A stretch of DNA of 64,000 nucleotides from positions 11,524 through 75,523 of the forward strand of contig NZ_CAXBOD010000017.1 of NCBI RefSeq assembly GCF_963977235.1, read 5' to 3'. The notes under the pieces are model-generated. The model worked only from the letters and a program-made list of their open reading frames with translations, searched no databases and was not told the DNA's origin. Position 1 is the first letter of the stretch. The number at the start of each line of letters is the position of its first letter. This document shows, piece after piece, positions 49,117 to 58,682 of the stretch. The translations under genes were made by a program, and so were the position numbers. This stretch comes from Albimonas sp963977235. Its GTDB lineage: Bacteria > Pseudomonadota > Alphaproteobacteria > Rhodobacterales > Rhodobacteraceae.

Positions 49117-51375
49117 ATGACCAGATTTCCTTGGACGGCCCCTGCCGTCGCCGTCTCGGCGTTGGCCCTGTCGGCCGGCCTCGCCGCCGCGCAGACGCCG
49201 GCGCCGGCCGTGACCGACCCCGTGCTGATCTCCGATGACCCCGTTCTGATCGGGGATGAGCCTGTGCTGATCGGGGACGCGCCGGCGGCGGACGCGGGCG
49301 GGGCCGATCCGGTGCTGCTGAACGCCATCGACGTCGAGACCCTCCGGCCGCCGCCCGCCCAGCCCTCCGCCGAGATCGACCGCGAGACGCTGACCCGCAC
49401 GCCGATGCGTTCGGTCGGCGACGCGCTGACCGACACGCCCGGCGTCACCGCGGCGGACGACCGCCGCAATCCCGGCGTCGCCGTCGAGGTCCGCGGCCTG
49501 CGCGATCGCGGCCGGGTCACCACGACGATCGACGGGGCGCGGCAGAACTTCCAGCAGTCGGGGCACGGCTCCTCCTCGCTGACCTATGTCGATTCGAACC
49601 TGCTGAGGGCCATCGAGGTCGAGAAGTCGGTGACCGCCGGCGTGGGCGGTGCGGGGGCGCTGGCGGGCTCGGTCGGGTTCCGCACCATCGACCCCGACGA
49701 CGTGATCCCGGCCGGCGAATCCTGGGGCGCGCAGGGCGCGATCGGGGCCGGCGACAATGCCTATCGCTTCGACGGCTACGCCGCCGGCGCCTGGCGGCCG
49801 AACGCGCGCTTTGCGGCCCTGCTGGCGATCTCGCGCAAGCGGCTGGGCGACTACGCCATCGGCGAGGCGGGGCGGGTCGAGACCTCGGAGACCTCCTTCG
49901 CGCCGACCACGGCGCCGGTGGCCCAGACCGGCTCGGACGAGGTCTCGGCGCTGGCCAAGGCGGTGATCTCGCTGGCGCCCACGGCGGACCTGACGCTGAG
50001 CTACCTCGACTACAACGCGCAGTTCCAGACCAGCGTGCTCGCTGCGGTGGACGACCAGGACACCGCCAACCGCACCGCCACGGCGCGGCTGGACTGGGCG
50101 CCGGCGAACTCGGTCCACGACCTGACCGCGACGGTCTACTGGAACGGCGTCGAGAACGACCAGGACCGCGATCCCCGCCCCAGCTACGGCGGCTTCGAGC
50201 TGGCCTATGCGCTCGACACGTTCGGGGGCTCGATCTCGGACACGATGGCGTTCGAAACCCGCCTCGGCGCGCTGGAGGTGACCGCAGGGGGCGAGGCGTT
50301 TTCCGACGAAACCTCGAGCGTCTCGCTCGCCGAGGATCCCACCGACGATCCCGACAACGTCTGGTTCTCGGGCAGCAACCCCGCGGGCGAGCGGCAGGTG
50401 GGGGGGCTGTTCGCGCGGGCCGCGCTGGCGCCCAGCGATTGGCTGCGGCTGCGGGGGGGGCTGCGGCTCGACGGCTACCGGCTGGAGGGGACGGCGAGCG
50501 TCTATGGCTGGCGCGGGGCGGCCGCGGGTTACAGCGATCTGCCGGTGCGCCAGTCGGACTGGGCGCTGGTGCCCTCGGCCGGGATCTCGGTGCTGCCGGC
50601 GCGCGGCTGGGAGATCTTCGCCGACTACACCGAGGGCTGGCGGCCGCCGACGCTGTCGGAATCGGTGTTGGGGGGCAGCCACATCGGCTTCCTGCAGCCC
50701 TTCGCGCCCAACCCCGGCCTGCGGCCCGAGAGCTCGCGGATGCTGGAGGCGGGCGTGGCCTTCGAGCAGCGCGCCCTGCTGGCCGCCGACGACAGGCTGC
50801 GTGTGCGCGCCAGCGTCTACGCGCGCGACGTGTCCGACTATGTCGCCTCCGAATACGTCTTTCGCCGCGGGCCCGACGGCACAGACACCCGCTACGTCGC
50901 CTATGTGAACATCGACGGGACCAGCCGGTTCCGCGGCGCCGAGCTGGAGGCGGCCTATTCCGTCGACCGCTTCGACTTCGGCGTGGGGCTCGAGACGCTG
51001 GACGTCAACGTCGACGGGACCTTCGACGAACGGCCCTACAACACCCGCCCCGACCCTGAGGAGATCACCAGGGCGCCGTCCTCGCTGCCCGCGTTCCAGG
51101 CGAGCTTCACCGCGCAGGCCCGCCTGCTGGGCGACCGGCTGGCCGTCGGCGGGCGGATGCGGCTGGTCGGCGATTCGACCGACAGTCTGTCGAGCTATCG
51201 GCTCGACGGGTTCATGACCTTCGACGCGTGGGCGAGGCTCGCGATCACCGATCGCGTGGCGGTGCGGGTTTCGGCCACCAACCTGACCGACCAGGCCTAT
51301 GTCGATCCCAACGGCTCCACCGCCTATCCGGCCCCCGGACGGACCCTGGCGCTGTCGCTCGAGGCGCGGTTCTGA
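49117..51375 (+). CDS. TonB-dependent heme/hemoglobin receptor (HmuR/HutA family)
   Basis: A 752-residue outer-membrane receptor. A signal peptide (VAVSALALSAGLAAAQ) is followed by a low-complexity stretch with three 21-bp repeats coding DPVLISD/DPVLIGD/EPVLIGD (49216-49278), then the plug domain (~95-215, GVAVEVRGLRDRGRVTTTID, ATIDGARQNF-type segment) and a beta barrel ending in ALSLEARF with C-terminal Phe. Receptor features for heme are GWRPPTLSE (FRAP-like) and FAPNPGLRPE (NPNL-like) with His in GGSHIGFL between them. It is the first gene of the heme operon, 157 bp before hmuS. ATG 49117 is chosen for its signal peptide and GGAGCG site; an in-frame ATG at 49015 lacks both. Confidence 0.9.
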   Translation: MTRFPWTAPAVAVSALALSAGLAAAQTPAPAVTDPVLISDDPVLIGDEPVLIGDAPAADAGGADPVLLNAIDVETLRPPPAQPSAEIDRETLTRTPMRSVGDALTDTPGVTAADDRRNPGVAVEVRGLRDRGRVTTTIDGARQNFQQSGHGSSSLTYVDSNLLRAIEVEKSVTAGVGGAGALAGSVGFRTIDPDDVIPAGESWGAQGAIGAGDNAYRFDGYAAGAWRPNARFAALLAISRKRLGDYAIGEAGRVETSETSFAPTTAPVAQTGSDEVSALAKAVISLAPTADLTLSYLDYNAQFQTSVLAAVDDQDTANRTATARLDWAPANSVHDLTATVYWNGVENDQDRDPRPSYGGFELAYALDTFGGSISDTMAFETRLGALEVTAGGEAFSDETSSVSLAEDPTDDPDNVWFSGSNPAGERQVGGLFARAALAPSDWLRLRGGLRLDGYRLEGTASVYGWRGAAAGYSDLPVRQSDWALVPSAGISVLPARGWEIFADYTEGWRPPTLSESVLGGSHIGFLQPFAPNPGLRPESSRMLEAGVAFEQRALLAADDRLRVRASVYARDVSDYVASEYVFRRGPDGTDTRYVAYVNIDGTSRFRGAELEAAYSVDRFDFGVGLETLDVNVDGTFDERPYNTRPDPEEITRAPSSLPAFQASFTAQARLLGDRLAVGGRMRLVGDSTDSLSSYRLDGFMTFDAWARLAITDRVAVRVSATNLTDQAYVDPNGSTAYPAPGRTLALSLEARF

Positions 51376-51532
51376 TGCGCCTGCCCCTGCGTCTGCGGCG
51401 TCCGGCTCTTGACGGCGCCGGCGGAAACCGTGAATTCCTGAATGTCCCGTGCGACCCCAGCCTCCGCCAGGTCACCGCGCATCTCCCTCATCGCTCGACT
51501 GGACGCGCCCTTCGCGGCGCGCGGAGGCTGCC

Positions 51533-52609
51533 TTGACCGACCTGGCCGCGACGCCGCTCGACTTCGCCGCGATTCTCGCCGCGATCCCCCCCGCATCCGA
51601 CGCCACGCCCCCGCCGCGGGCCCGCGACCTGGCCGAAAAGCTGGGCGTGCCCGAGGCGGCGCTCTCCGAAGCGCGGCGGGCCACCGGCGAGACCCGGCGC
51701 CTCGCGCGCGGCGATCACAAGGGCGCCTTCCGCGACCTGCTGATCGGCGTGGGCGGGGTGGGCGAGGTGATGGCGCTGACCCGCTCGGACCACTGCGTGC
51801 ACGAGAAGCACGGGGAATATCTCTCGCCCGAGATCGAGGGGCCCGTCGGCCTGTTCCTGGGCGAGATCGACCTGCGCCTGTTCCTGTTCAACTGGAAATA
51901 CGCCTATGCGGTGAACGAGGTCACCCGCTCGGGACCCCGCCGCTCGCTCCAGTTCTTCGACGCCGCCGGCGAGGCGATGCACAAGATCTACGAGACCAAG
52001 GCGACGGATGCCGACGCCTTCTCGGCCCTGATCGAGGCTCATGCCGAGGATGAGGCCCCCGCGGCCGAGTTCGCCCCGATCCCGCCCGCCAAGGCCCCGC
52101 GCGCGGACTCCGAGATCGACGTGGCGGCGCTCCGCGCCGACTGGGCCGGGATGACCGACACCCACCAGTTCTTCGGCATGCTGCGCACCCATGACGTGGC
52201 GCGCGAACAGGCGATGCGGCTGGTCGGCTCCGAGTGGGCCCGCCCGGTCCCCGTCGAGTCCTGCCGCCGGGCGTTCGAGCGGGCCTCGGCCTCCGAGCAG
52301 CCGATCATGGTCTTCGCCTTCAACCGCGGCTGCGTGCAGATCCACACCGGTCCGGTGACCACGATCAAGGTGATGGGGCCGTGGCTGAACGTGCTCGACC
52401 CCCGCTTCAACCTGCACCTGCGCGAGGACCGGATCGCCTCGGCCTGGATCGTGCGCAAGCCCGGCGACACCGGCGACGTGACCTCGCTGGAGCTGTTCGA
52501 CAAGGACGGCTTCTGCTTCGTGCAGCTGTTCGGCGAGCGCAAACCCGGCATCCCCGAGCGGGACGACTGGCGCGCCCTGCTGGCCGAGCTGGAAGGCGAG
52601 CCGGCATGA
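51533..52609 (+). CDS. hmuS: hemin-degrading factor HmuS/HemS
   Basis: A 358-residue cytoplasmic heme-handling protein made of two related halves, each with a TRSDHCVHEK or FNRGCVQIHTGPV-like segment and paired sheet motifs (KVMGPWLNVLDPRFNLHLRE). HmuS/HemS proteins bind incoming heme and pass it to degradation or release its iron. The TTG at 51533 is taken as start because GCGGAGG lies five bases upstream and the length (358) fits the family; an ATG at 51449 would add an Arg/Pro-rich segment. It overlaps hmuT by four bases. Confidence 0.9.
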   Translation: MTDLAATPLDFAAILAAIPPASDATPPPRARDLAEKLGVPEAALSEARRATGETRRLARGDHKGAFRDLLIGVGGVGEVMALTRSDHCVHEKHGEYLSPEIEGPVGLFLGEIDLRLFLFNWKYAYAVNEVTRSGPRRSLQFFDAAGEAMHKIYETKATDADAFSALIEAHAEDEAPAAEFAPIPPAKAPRADSEIDVAALRADWAGMTDTHQFFGMLRTHDVAREQAMRLVGSEWARPVPVESCRRAFERASASEQPIMVFAFNRGCVQIHTGPVTTIKVMGPWLNVLDPRFNLHLREDRIASAWIVRKPGDTGDVTSLELFDKDGFCFVQLFGERKPGIPERDDWRALLAELEGEPA

Positions 52610-53526
52610 GCGCCGCGCTCTCGCCCCGCACTCTCTCCCGGCGCGCCCTGCTGGCGCTCTCGGCCGGGGGGGCGCTGGTCGTCGCCTCGGGCGGGGGGCT
52701 GCGCGCGCAGGGCGGCGAGCGGCTGGTGATCGCGGGCGGCGACCTGACCGAGATCGCCTTCGCGCTGGGCGCGGGGGACCGGGTCGCGGCGGTGGACACC
52801 ACCTCGATGTTCCCTCCCGCCGTCGGTCCGCTGCCCAAGGTCGGCTACCTGCGCCAGCTCGCCCCCGAGGGGATCCTGGCGCTGGCGCCCGACGTGGTGA
52901 TCGGCTCGGCCGACGCGGGCCCCCCCGCGACGCTCGAGCGGCTGGCCGCCGCCGGCGTGAGGGTCGAGATCGCGCCCGAGGGCAAGGACGTCTCGGTGAT
53001 CCCCGCCAAGATCGCCTTCATGGGACGGGCGCTGGGCCGCGAGGCGCAGGCCGAGGCCCTGGCCGCGCGCTTCACGGCGCAGATGGAGGCGCTCGAGGCG
53101 GCGCTGGCGCCGATCGAGGCGCGCCCCTCGGTGCTGTTCCTGCTGGCCGCGGGGCGCGGGGCGCCGATGGTCTCGGGGACCGGGACCGCGGCGCATGAGG
53201 TGATCGGGCTCGCCCGCGGGCGCAACGCGGTGACGGACTATGAGGGCTACAAGCCCCTTTCGGCCGAAGCCGCCATCGCCGCGGCGCCGGAGGTCCTGCT
53301 GGTGCCCGATCATGCGGTGGGGATGATGGGCGGCCCCGAGGCGATCCTCGCCCGTCCCGAGATCGCCGCCACCCCCGCCGGGCAGGCGGGGCGACTGCTG
53401 GTGATGGACGGGCTGAAGCTGCTGGGCCTGGGACCGCGCACGCCCCAGGCCGTCGCCGAGCTCGCCCGCGCCCTGCATCCTGACCTGGCCGAGACGATCC
53501 CCTCGCCCTCGGGGACCCCCGGTTGA
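52606..53526 (+). CDS. hmuT: heme ABC transporter substrate-binding protein HmuT
   Basis: A 306-residue periplasmic heme-binding protein. A twin-arginine-like N-terminus (LSRRALLALSAGGALVVASG) precedes the mature start QGGERLVIAGGDLTEIAFAL. The class III binding-protein fold is shown by GYLRQLAPEGILALAPDVVI, GTAAHEVIGLARGRNAV and the long connecting helix. HmuT receives heme from the receptor and hands it to HmuUV. ATGA overlap with hmuS and TTGA overlap with hmuU show translational coupling. Confidence 0.92.
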   Translation: MSAALSPRTLSRRALLALSAGGALVVASGGGLRAQGGERLVIAGGDLTEIAFALGAGDRVAAVDTTSMFPPAVGPLPKVGYLRQLAPEGILALAPDVVIGSADAGPPATLERLAAAGVRVEIAPEGKDVSVIPAKIAFMGRALGREAQAEALAARFTAQMEALEAALAPIEARPSVLFLLAAGRGAPMVSGTGTAAHEVIGLARGRNAVTDYEGYKPLSAEAAIAAAPEVLLVPDHAVGMMGGPEAILARPEIAATPAGQAGRLLVMDGLKLLGLGPRTPQAVAELARALHPDLAETIPSPSGTPG

Positions 53527-54719
53527 GCCTCGCCGGCGCCCAGACCCTGCGTCCGGGCTCGCCCGCGCCGGCACCCGGCCTGCGCGCCGCCGGCGCGCCG
53601 GCGGCGGGCGCGGCCGAGGCGGAGCCGGTCGCCGCGCCGGCAGACCCGCGTCCGCGGTCCTCTGGCGCCGGCGAACACGCCGTGCGCGCGGCCTGGAGCG
53701 CCTCGCGCCCGGCGCTGGCCCTGTCCGCGCTGGCGGTCGCCGCCGTCGCAGCTCTGCTGGCCGAGCTGATCTACGGCCCCGTGCACATCCCGCTTTCGGA
53801 CATCGTGGCGACCCTGCGCGGCGAGGCCGACCGCGCGACCGAGGCGATCCTCCTGCAGATCCGCGCCCCTCGCGCGGCGCTGGGCGTCGCGGTGGGCGCG
53901 GGGCTGGCGCTGGCCGGGACCGCGCTGCAGGGCGTGCTGCGCAACCCGCTGGCCGATCCGCAGCTGATCGGGGTGTCGGCCGGCGCCTCGGTGGGGGCGG
54001 TGGCGGTGATCGTCTTCGGCGCGGGGCTGGCCGCGGCGCTGCCCGCCGCGCTCTCGGTCTGGCTGCTGCCGGCGGCGGCCTTCCTGGGCGCGGCGGCCGT
54101 GACCGCCTTCGTCTTCGCCTTCTCGCGCCGCGCCGGCGAGACCTCGGTCGCAACCCTGATCCTGGCCGGGGTCGCGGCCAACGCCATCGCCATGGCGGGG
54201 GTGGGCGCGATGATCTTCGCCGCAGACGACCAGCAGCTGCGCGAGCTGACCTTCTGGACCATGGGCGGCCTTGGCGCCGCGGGCCCGGCCGCGGTGTCCA
54301 TCGCCGGCGGCGCGGCGCTGGTGGCGGGCATCGGTCTCGCCCGCATGGGCCGGGCGCTGGACCTGCTGCAACTGGGCGAGCGCGCCGCCTTTCACGCGGG
54401 CCTCGATGTCGAGCGCGCCAAGCTCGCCGCCGCCGGCTGGTCGGCGCTGGCCGTGGGCGCGGTGACCGCCTTCGCCGGGCCGATCGGCTTCATCGGCCTG
54501 TGCGCGCCGCATCTCGCGCGCCTGCTGGTCGGCCCCAACCACCGCCTGGTGCTGCCTGCCGCGGCCCTGGCGGGAGTGGCCCTGACGCTCGCCGCCGATC
54601 TCGTGGCGCGCACCGCCGTGCCGCCCGCCGAGCCCCCCATCGGCATCGCCACCGCCCTGATCGGCGGGCCGTTCTTCCTGTGGCTGCTGATGTCGCGCCT
54701 GCGGAGGTCCCATGCTTGA
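53523..54719 (+). CDS. hmuU: heme ABC transporter permease HmuU (FecCD family)
   Basis: A 398-residue permease with about ten membrane segments. Family motifs are GAGLALAGTALQGVLRNPLA, LADPQLIGVSAGASVGAVA and the C-terminal FAGPIGFIGLCAPHLARLLV. The TTG at 53523 gives an Ala/Pro-rich extension of about 60 residues not usual for the family; GTG at 53682 would give a normal N-terminus, so the true start could be internal. The TTGA overlap with hmuT supports 53523, hence the uncertainty. It forms the heme channel with HmuV. Confidence 0.88.
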   Translation: MSLAGAQTLRPGSPAPAPGLRAAGAPAAGAAEAEPVAAPADPRPRSSGAGEHAVRAAWSASRPALALSALAVAAVAALLAELIYGPVHIPLSDIVATLRGEADRATEAILLQIRAPRAALGVAVGAGLALAGTALQGVLRNPLADPQLIGVSAGASVGAVAVIVFGAGLAAALPAALSVWLLPAAAFLGAAAVTAFVFAFSRRAGETSVATLILAGVAANAIAMAGVGAMIFAADDQQLRELTFWTMGGLGAAGPAAVSIAGGAALVAGIGLARMGRALDLLQLGERAAFHAGLDVERAKLAAAGWSALAVGAVTAFAGPIGFIGLCAPHLARLLVGPNHRLVLPAAALAGVALTLAADLVARTAVPPAEPPIGIATALIGGPFFLWLLMSRLRRSHA

Positions 54720-55515
54720 GGCCGTCTCCCTCACCGTCCGCCGCGGCGGGCGCGAGACCCTCTCCGGCGTGTCCCTCGCCCTCGCCCCCGGCGAGGTGCT
54801 GGCCGTCTGCGGCCCCAACGGCGCGGGCAAGTCCACGCTTCTGGCGGCCCTCGCCGGCGACCTGCGCCCCGCCTCGGGCGAGGTCCGCCTCGACGGCGCC
54901 CCCGCCGCCGGCCTCTCCGCCCGGGCGCTTGCCGTGCGCCGGGCGGTGCTCGAGCAGGCGCCGGCTCTCGCCGCCCCCTTCACCGCGCGCGAGCTGGCGG
55001 CGCTGGGCCTCGTCTCCCGCCGCCCCCCCCCGATCGAGGCCGCGCGGATGGTCGCCGAGGCGCTGGCGGCGACGGGCCTCTCCCGCCTCGCCGACCGCCC
55101 CGCCACGGCGCTCTCGGGCGGGGAGCAGGCCCGCGCACATTTCGCCCGCGCCCTGGTGCAGATCGCCTGCGGCCGGGCCGAAGACCCCGCGCGCGGCGGC
55201 CGCTACCTGCTGCTGGACGAGCCGACGGCGAGCCTCGATCTCGCCCGCCAGGCCGGCGCCATGCAGGCCGCGCGGCGGGTGCGGGACGGGGGCGCGGGGG
55301 TGCTGGCGGTGCTCCACGACCTCAACCTCGCGGCCGCCTTCGCCGACCGGGTGGCGCTGCTGGCCTGTGGGCGACTGGTGGCGCTGGGCCCCCCGGCCGA
55401 GGTGCTGACGCCGGACCTGCTCGGCGAGGTCTATGGCCTGCCCATCGCCGTGGGCGTGGGCCCGCGCGGCGGCCCCGCCATTGCTCCCGACTTCTCCGCC
55501 ATCGCCCAGGCCTGA
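54712..55515 (+). CDS. hmuV: heme ABC transporter ATPase HmuV
   Basis: A 267-residue ATPase. Walker A is GPNGAGKST (~residue 37), the signature LSGGEQAR, Walker B LLLDEPTASLD and the switch His LAVLHDLNLA. The short length and the LAVRRAVLEQAPALAAPFTA region are typical of HmuV. It starts inside the last codons of hmuU and ends the operon; a hairpin follows 39 bp later. Confidence 0.93.
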   Translation: MLEAVSLTVRRGGRETLSGVSLALAPGEVLAVCGPNGAGKSTLLAALAGDLRPASGEVRLDGAPAAGLSARALAVRRAVLEQAPALAAPFTARELAALGLVSRRPPPIEAARMVAEALAATGLSRLADRPATALSGGEQARAHFARALVQIACGRAEDPARGGRYLLLDEPTASLDLARQAGAMQAARRVRDGGAGVLAVLHDLNLAAAFADRVALLACGRLVALGPPAEVLTPDLLGEVYGLPIAVGVGPRGGPAIAPDFSAIAQA

Positions 55516-55554
55516 GCCCCCGGCCTCCCGCCTCGGGCGCCCTTGCCACAGATC

Positions 55555-55572
55555 TCGAGGCTCCCGCCTCGA
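55555..55572. terminator. hairpin between convergent hmuV and ribokinase genes
   Basis: Seven-bp perfect arms TCGAGGC/GCCTCGA with the loop TCCC, within the 130-bp gap of two convergent operons. No T-run, so a moderate terminator at best. Confidence 0.55.
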
Positions 55573-55645
55573 CGGGGACGCAGGGCGGGGCGGTCGCGGC
55601 CGCGCAGCGGACGCGCCGGGGCGCCCGCGTCCCTGGACATCGGGC

Positions 55646-56584
55646 TCAGGCCAGCTCCGCCAGCGCCGCGTCCACCTCCGCCCGGGTCGGGGCCGAGGCC
55701 GCCGCCCCCGGTCGGGTGACCGAGATCCCCGCCGCCGCGTTGGCAAAGCGCACCGCCTCGCGGGGCGCGCGGCCCTCGGACAGCGCGGTGGCGTAGGCGC
55801 CGGCAAAGACGTCGCCCGCCCCGACCGTGTCCACCACCGGCCCGCGTCCCAGCGCCGGCAGACGGTGCTCGCCCGTCGCGTCGCACAGCAGCGCCCCGCG
55901 CCCGCCCAGTGTCAGCGCCACCGTTCCCACGCCCATCGCCCGCAACGCCTGCGCGGCCCGGCGGGCGTCCGCCTCGCTCTCGACCGACAGGCCGGTCAGC
56001 GCCTCGGCCTCCGGCTCGTTCGGCGTCAGGTGATCGCACAGCGCCAGAAGATCCGCGGGCAGCGGCGCGGCCGGGGCCGGGTTGAGGATCGTCGCCGTCC
56101 CCGCCGCCCGCGCGATCTCCAGCGCCCGGCGCGCGGCAGGCAGCGGCTGTTCGAGCTGGGTGAGGAACACCGCCGCCGTCTCGATCGCGCCGGCGCAGGC
56201 CTCCACGTCCGCGGGGCACAGCTCGCCCGCGGCGCCGGGATGCACGGCGATGGCGTTGCGGCCGGTCGCCGTCTCGACCAGGATCAGCGCCGAGCCGGTG
56301 GGCTGGGTCTGCGACACGATCACGAAGGGCTCGACCCCTGCCGCCTCCCAGGTCTCGCGCGCCAGCGCCGCGCCCGCGTCGCGCCCCAGCCGCGTGATCA
56401 GCCGCGCCCGCGCCCCCAGCCGTCCCGCCGCCACCGCCTGGTTCGAGCCCTTGCCCCCGGGCCCCTCGTAGACCCGGTCGGCGAGCAGCGTCTCGCCCAT
56501 CCTGGGCTGGCGCGGGGCGAGGCAGGTGACGTCGCGGGCGAAGATGCCCAGAACGCAGACGGCGCCGGCGCGGGAAGAGGTCAT
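55646..56584 (-). CDS. rbsK: ribokinase (PfkB family)
   Basis: A 312-residue sugar kinase with PfkB motifs: the N-terminal glycine pair region GPGGKGSNQAVAAGRLGA, ILNPAPAAPL and LTPNEPEAEALTG in the middle, and the C-terminal DTVGAGDVFAGAYATAL with catalytic Asp and anion hole. Ribokinase makes ribose-5-phosphate from ribose; here the ribose would come from the nucleoside hydrolase encoded at 60473-61381. It overlaps the preceding phosphoribosyltransferase gene by ATGA. Confidence 0.9.
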   Translation of the reverse strand: MTSSRAGAVCVLGIFARDVTCLAPRQPRMGETLLADRVYEGPGGKGSNQAVAAGRLGARARLITRLGRDAGAALARETWEAAGVEPFVIVSQTQPTGSALILVETATGRNAIAVHPGAAGELCPADVEACAGAIETAAVFLTQLEQPLPAARRALEIARAAGTATILNPAPAAPLPADLLALCDHLTPNEPEAEALTGLSVESEADARRAAQALRAMGVGTVALTLGGRGALLCDATGEHRLPALGRGPVVDTVGAGDVFAGAYATALSEGRAPREAVRFANAAAGISVTRPGAAASAPTRAEVDAALAELA

Positions 56585-57324
56585 CGGGCAGGCTCCTGAA
56601 ATTGCGGCGGGGTCGACCCATGCGTCGGCCCATCGGTCGACCCCGCGTCGGGCGAGGCGGTCCACCCCTCGCCCTCGCGCGCCAGCAGGGGCGTGCGCAG
56701 GACGCCGTGGATGCGGGCGGGGGCGCCGGGGAACTCGGCCGCCAGCGGCGCGCGCCAGCGCTCGGTCTGCAGCATGGCGCAGCCGATGGCGACGGGCTCG
56801 ACGCCGACGCCCTGCAGCAGCCGCAGCCCCGCGGCGATCGAGGACCCCGACGAGATCACGTCGTCGACCAGCGCCACCCGCCGCCCCGCCAGCAACGGCA
56901 GCAGCCGCGGGTCGACATAGAGGCGCTTGGACCCGCCGGGGCTGGTGATCGAGGACAGCGGCGTCGACAGCGCCTCATCGTACCAGAATTTCCGGGAGGT
57001 CCCGAAGGGCGCGTAGCGGGCATGCCCCAATCGCTCGGCGACGGCGCGGGCCAGCGGCAGGCCCAGGGTGGGGAGGCCCGCGACGATCTCGGGGGCGGAG
57101 GGGCGCAGGAGGTCCGCCAGCGCGTCGGCCAGCGCCGCCTCGACCGGGAAGCTCGCCTGGTTGAGGATCAGCGAGGCGATTGCGTTCGTCGTCCCTGCCA
57201 GCGGCCGGATCGGCAGGATCAGCACCCGCCCGTCGGGCAGGCGCGCGGGGAAACGGTCGGTCCAGGGGGGCGGGGCGGCGGCCTGCGGGGGCGCGATCTC
57301 CTGCCAGAAGTCGTGAGGCTGCAT
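56581..57324 (-). CDS. phosphoribosyltransferase family protein
   Basis: A 247-residue type I phosphoribosyltransferase fold protein. The PRPP-binding loop is clear: RRVALVDDVISSGSSIAAGL (~residues 148-167). An N-terminal cap (residues 1-50, WQEIAPPQAA) and a PTLGLPLARAVAERLGHARY segment before the loop resemble adenine/xanthine PRTases. It probably converts a free base to its nucleotide, fitting the nucleobase genes to the right. The C-terminal ~20 residues are Ser/Gly/Pro-rich. The next gene downstream is ribokinase. Confidence 0.85.
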   Translation of the reverse strand: MQPHDFWQEIAPPQAAAPPPWTDRFPARLPDGRVLILPIRPLAGTTNAIASLILNQASFPVEAALADALADLLRPSAPEIVAGLPTLGLPLARAVAERLGHARYAPFGTSRKFWYDEALSTPLSSITSPGGSKRLYVDPRLLPLLAGRRVALVDDVISSGSSIAAGLRLLQGVGVEPVAIGCAMLQTERWRAPLAAEFPGAPARIHGVLRTPLLAREGEGWTASPDAGSTDGPTHGSTPPQFQEPAR

Positions 57325-57368
57325 CGGGGGCCCTTGTGTGATCGGCCCGCAGGTTTAGCATCGCGGGC

Positions 57369-58547
57369 ATGGACCAGCCACTCCCCCCCGCCCCCGCTCC
57401 CGCCCCCGAAGACCTCGTCGCGCTGCGCCGGGACCTGCACGCCCACCCCGAGCTCGGCTTCGAGGAGCATCGCACCGCCGCCATCGTGGCCGCGCGGCTG
57501 CGCGCCCTGGGGCTGGAGGTGGTCGAGGGCATTGCGGGGACCGGCGTGGTGGGCACGCTGCGCGGCCCCGGGGGCAATCGCGCGGTGGGCCTGCGCGCCG
57601 ACATGGACGCGCTCGCGATGCCCGAGGCGGTGGGCGCCGAGGCCCGGCCCTGGACCTCGACCGTGCCCGGCAAGATGCACGCCTGCGGCCACGACGGGCA
57701 CACGGTGATGCTGCTGGGCGCGGCCGAGCGGCTGGCCGCCGATCCGCCCTCCGGCACGGTGCATTTCATCTTCCAGCCCGCAGAGGAGGGCCGCGGCGGC
57801 GCCAGGAAGATGGTCGAGGAGGGCCTGTTCGAGCGGTTCCCCTGCGACATGGTCTTCGGCCTGCACAACATGCCCGGCCTCGCGCCCGACGAGATGGCGG
57901 TGGTCGAGGGGCCGCAGCTGGCCTCCTCCGATTCGTGGACGCTTGCGTTGCGGGGCGTGGGCACGCACGGAGCCAAGCCGCATCTCGGGCGCGATCCGGT
58001 GACGGCGCTGGGGGCTTTCCTCTCGGGCCTGCAGAGCATCGTGGGGCGGGTGGTGGACCCGCTGCAGCCGGCGGTGGTCTCGGCCTGCTCGGTGCAGGCC
58101 GGCGACCCGCGGGCGCTGAACGTGATCCCCGACGAGGTGCAGGTCGGCGGCACGGCGCGGGCCTACACGCCCGAGGTGCGCGACCAGCTCGAGGCAGAGA
58201 TCGGGCGGCTCGCCCACGGGGTCGCCGCGGCCTACGGGATCGCGGCGGACTACGCCTTCATCCGGCGCATCCCGCCGGTGGTGAACGACGCGGGCGCGAC
58301 CGAGGTGGCGGCGGCGGCGGCCCAGGTCGTGGGGACGGGGGGCGTGCGGCGGACGTTCCCGCCCTCGACCGCGGGCGACGACTTCGCCTTCTTCGGGCAG
58401 GCGGCGCCGGGGTGCTATGTGTGGCTCGGCAACGGGCCGGCGCGGGACGGGGCGCTGCACCACAACACCGGCTACGACTTCTGCGACGAGGCGATCCCCA
58501 CGGGCGTCGCCTGGTGGACGGAGGTGGCGCGCCGGGCGCTGGCCTGA
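57369..58547 (+). CDS. M20 family amidohydrolase (hippurate/N-acyl amino acid hydrolase-like)
   Basis: A 392-residue binuclear zinc-type hydrolase of the M20D/amidohydrolase group. Motifs are DLHAHPELGFEEHRT, metal-binding KMHACGHDGHTVMLLGAAER, FIFQPAEEGRGGARKMVEEG with the catalytic Glu, VFGLHNMPGL and the dimerisation domain with RGVGTHGAKPHLGRDPV. It cuts N-acyl amino acids, hippurate or related amides. It lies on the plus strand in the middle of the minus-strand nucleoside genes, so it is probably not part of that pathway; it is divergent from the PRTase gene, 44 bp apart. Confidence 0.92.
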   Translation: MDQPLPPAPAPAPEDLVALRRDLHAHPELGFEEHRTAAIVAARLRALGLEVVEGIAGTGVVGTLRGPGGNRAVGLRADMDALAMPEAVGAEARPWTSTVPGKMHACGHDGHTVMLLGAAERLAADPPSGTVHFIFQPAEEGRGGARKMVEEGLFERFPCDMVFGLHNMPGLAPDEMAVVEGPQLASSDSWTLALRGVGTHGAKPHLGRDPVTALGAFLSGLQSIVGRVVDPLQPAVVSACSVQAGDPRALNVIPDEVQVGGTARAYTPEVRDQLEAEIGRLAHGVAAAYGIAADYAFIRRIPPVVNDAGATEVAAAAAQVVGTGGVRRTFPPSTAGDDFAFFGQAAPGCYVWLGNGPARDGALHHNTGYDFCDEAIPTGVAWWTEVARRALA

Positions 58548-58682
58548 GCCGGGCCGGCAGGCCTCCCGCCCACCCACCCCGGCCCGCCGGCCCGGCTCAG
58601 GCCAGCGCCCGGCGGCGGACGCGTGCGGGCCGGCGGAGCGAGGGCTCGCGCCGTTGGGGTCCCTGCGGCCGGGCGAGGCGGC

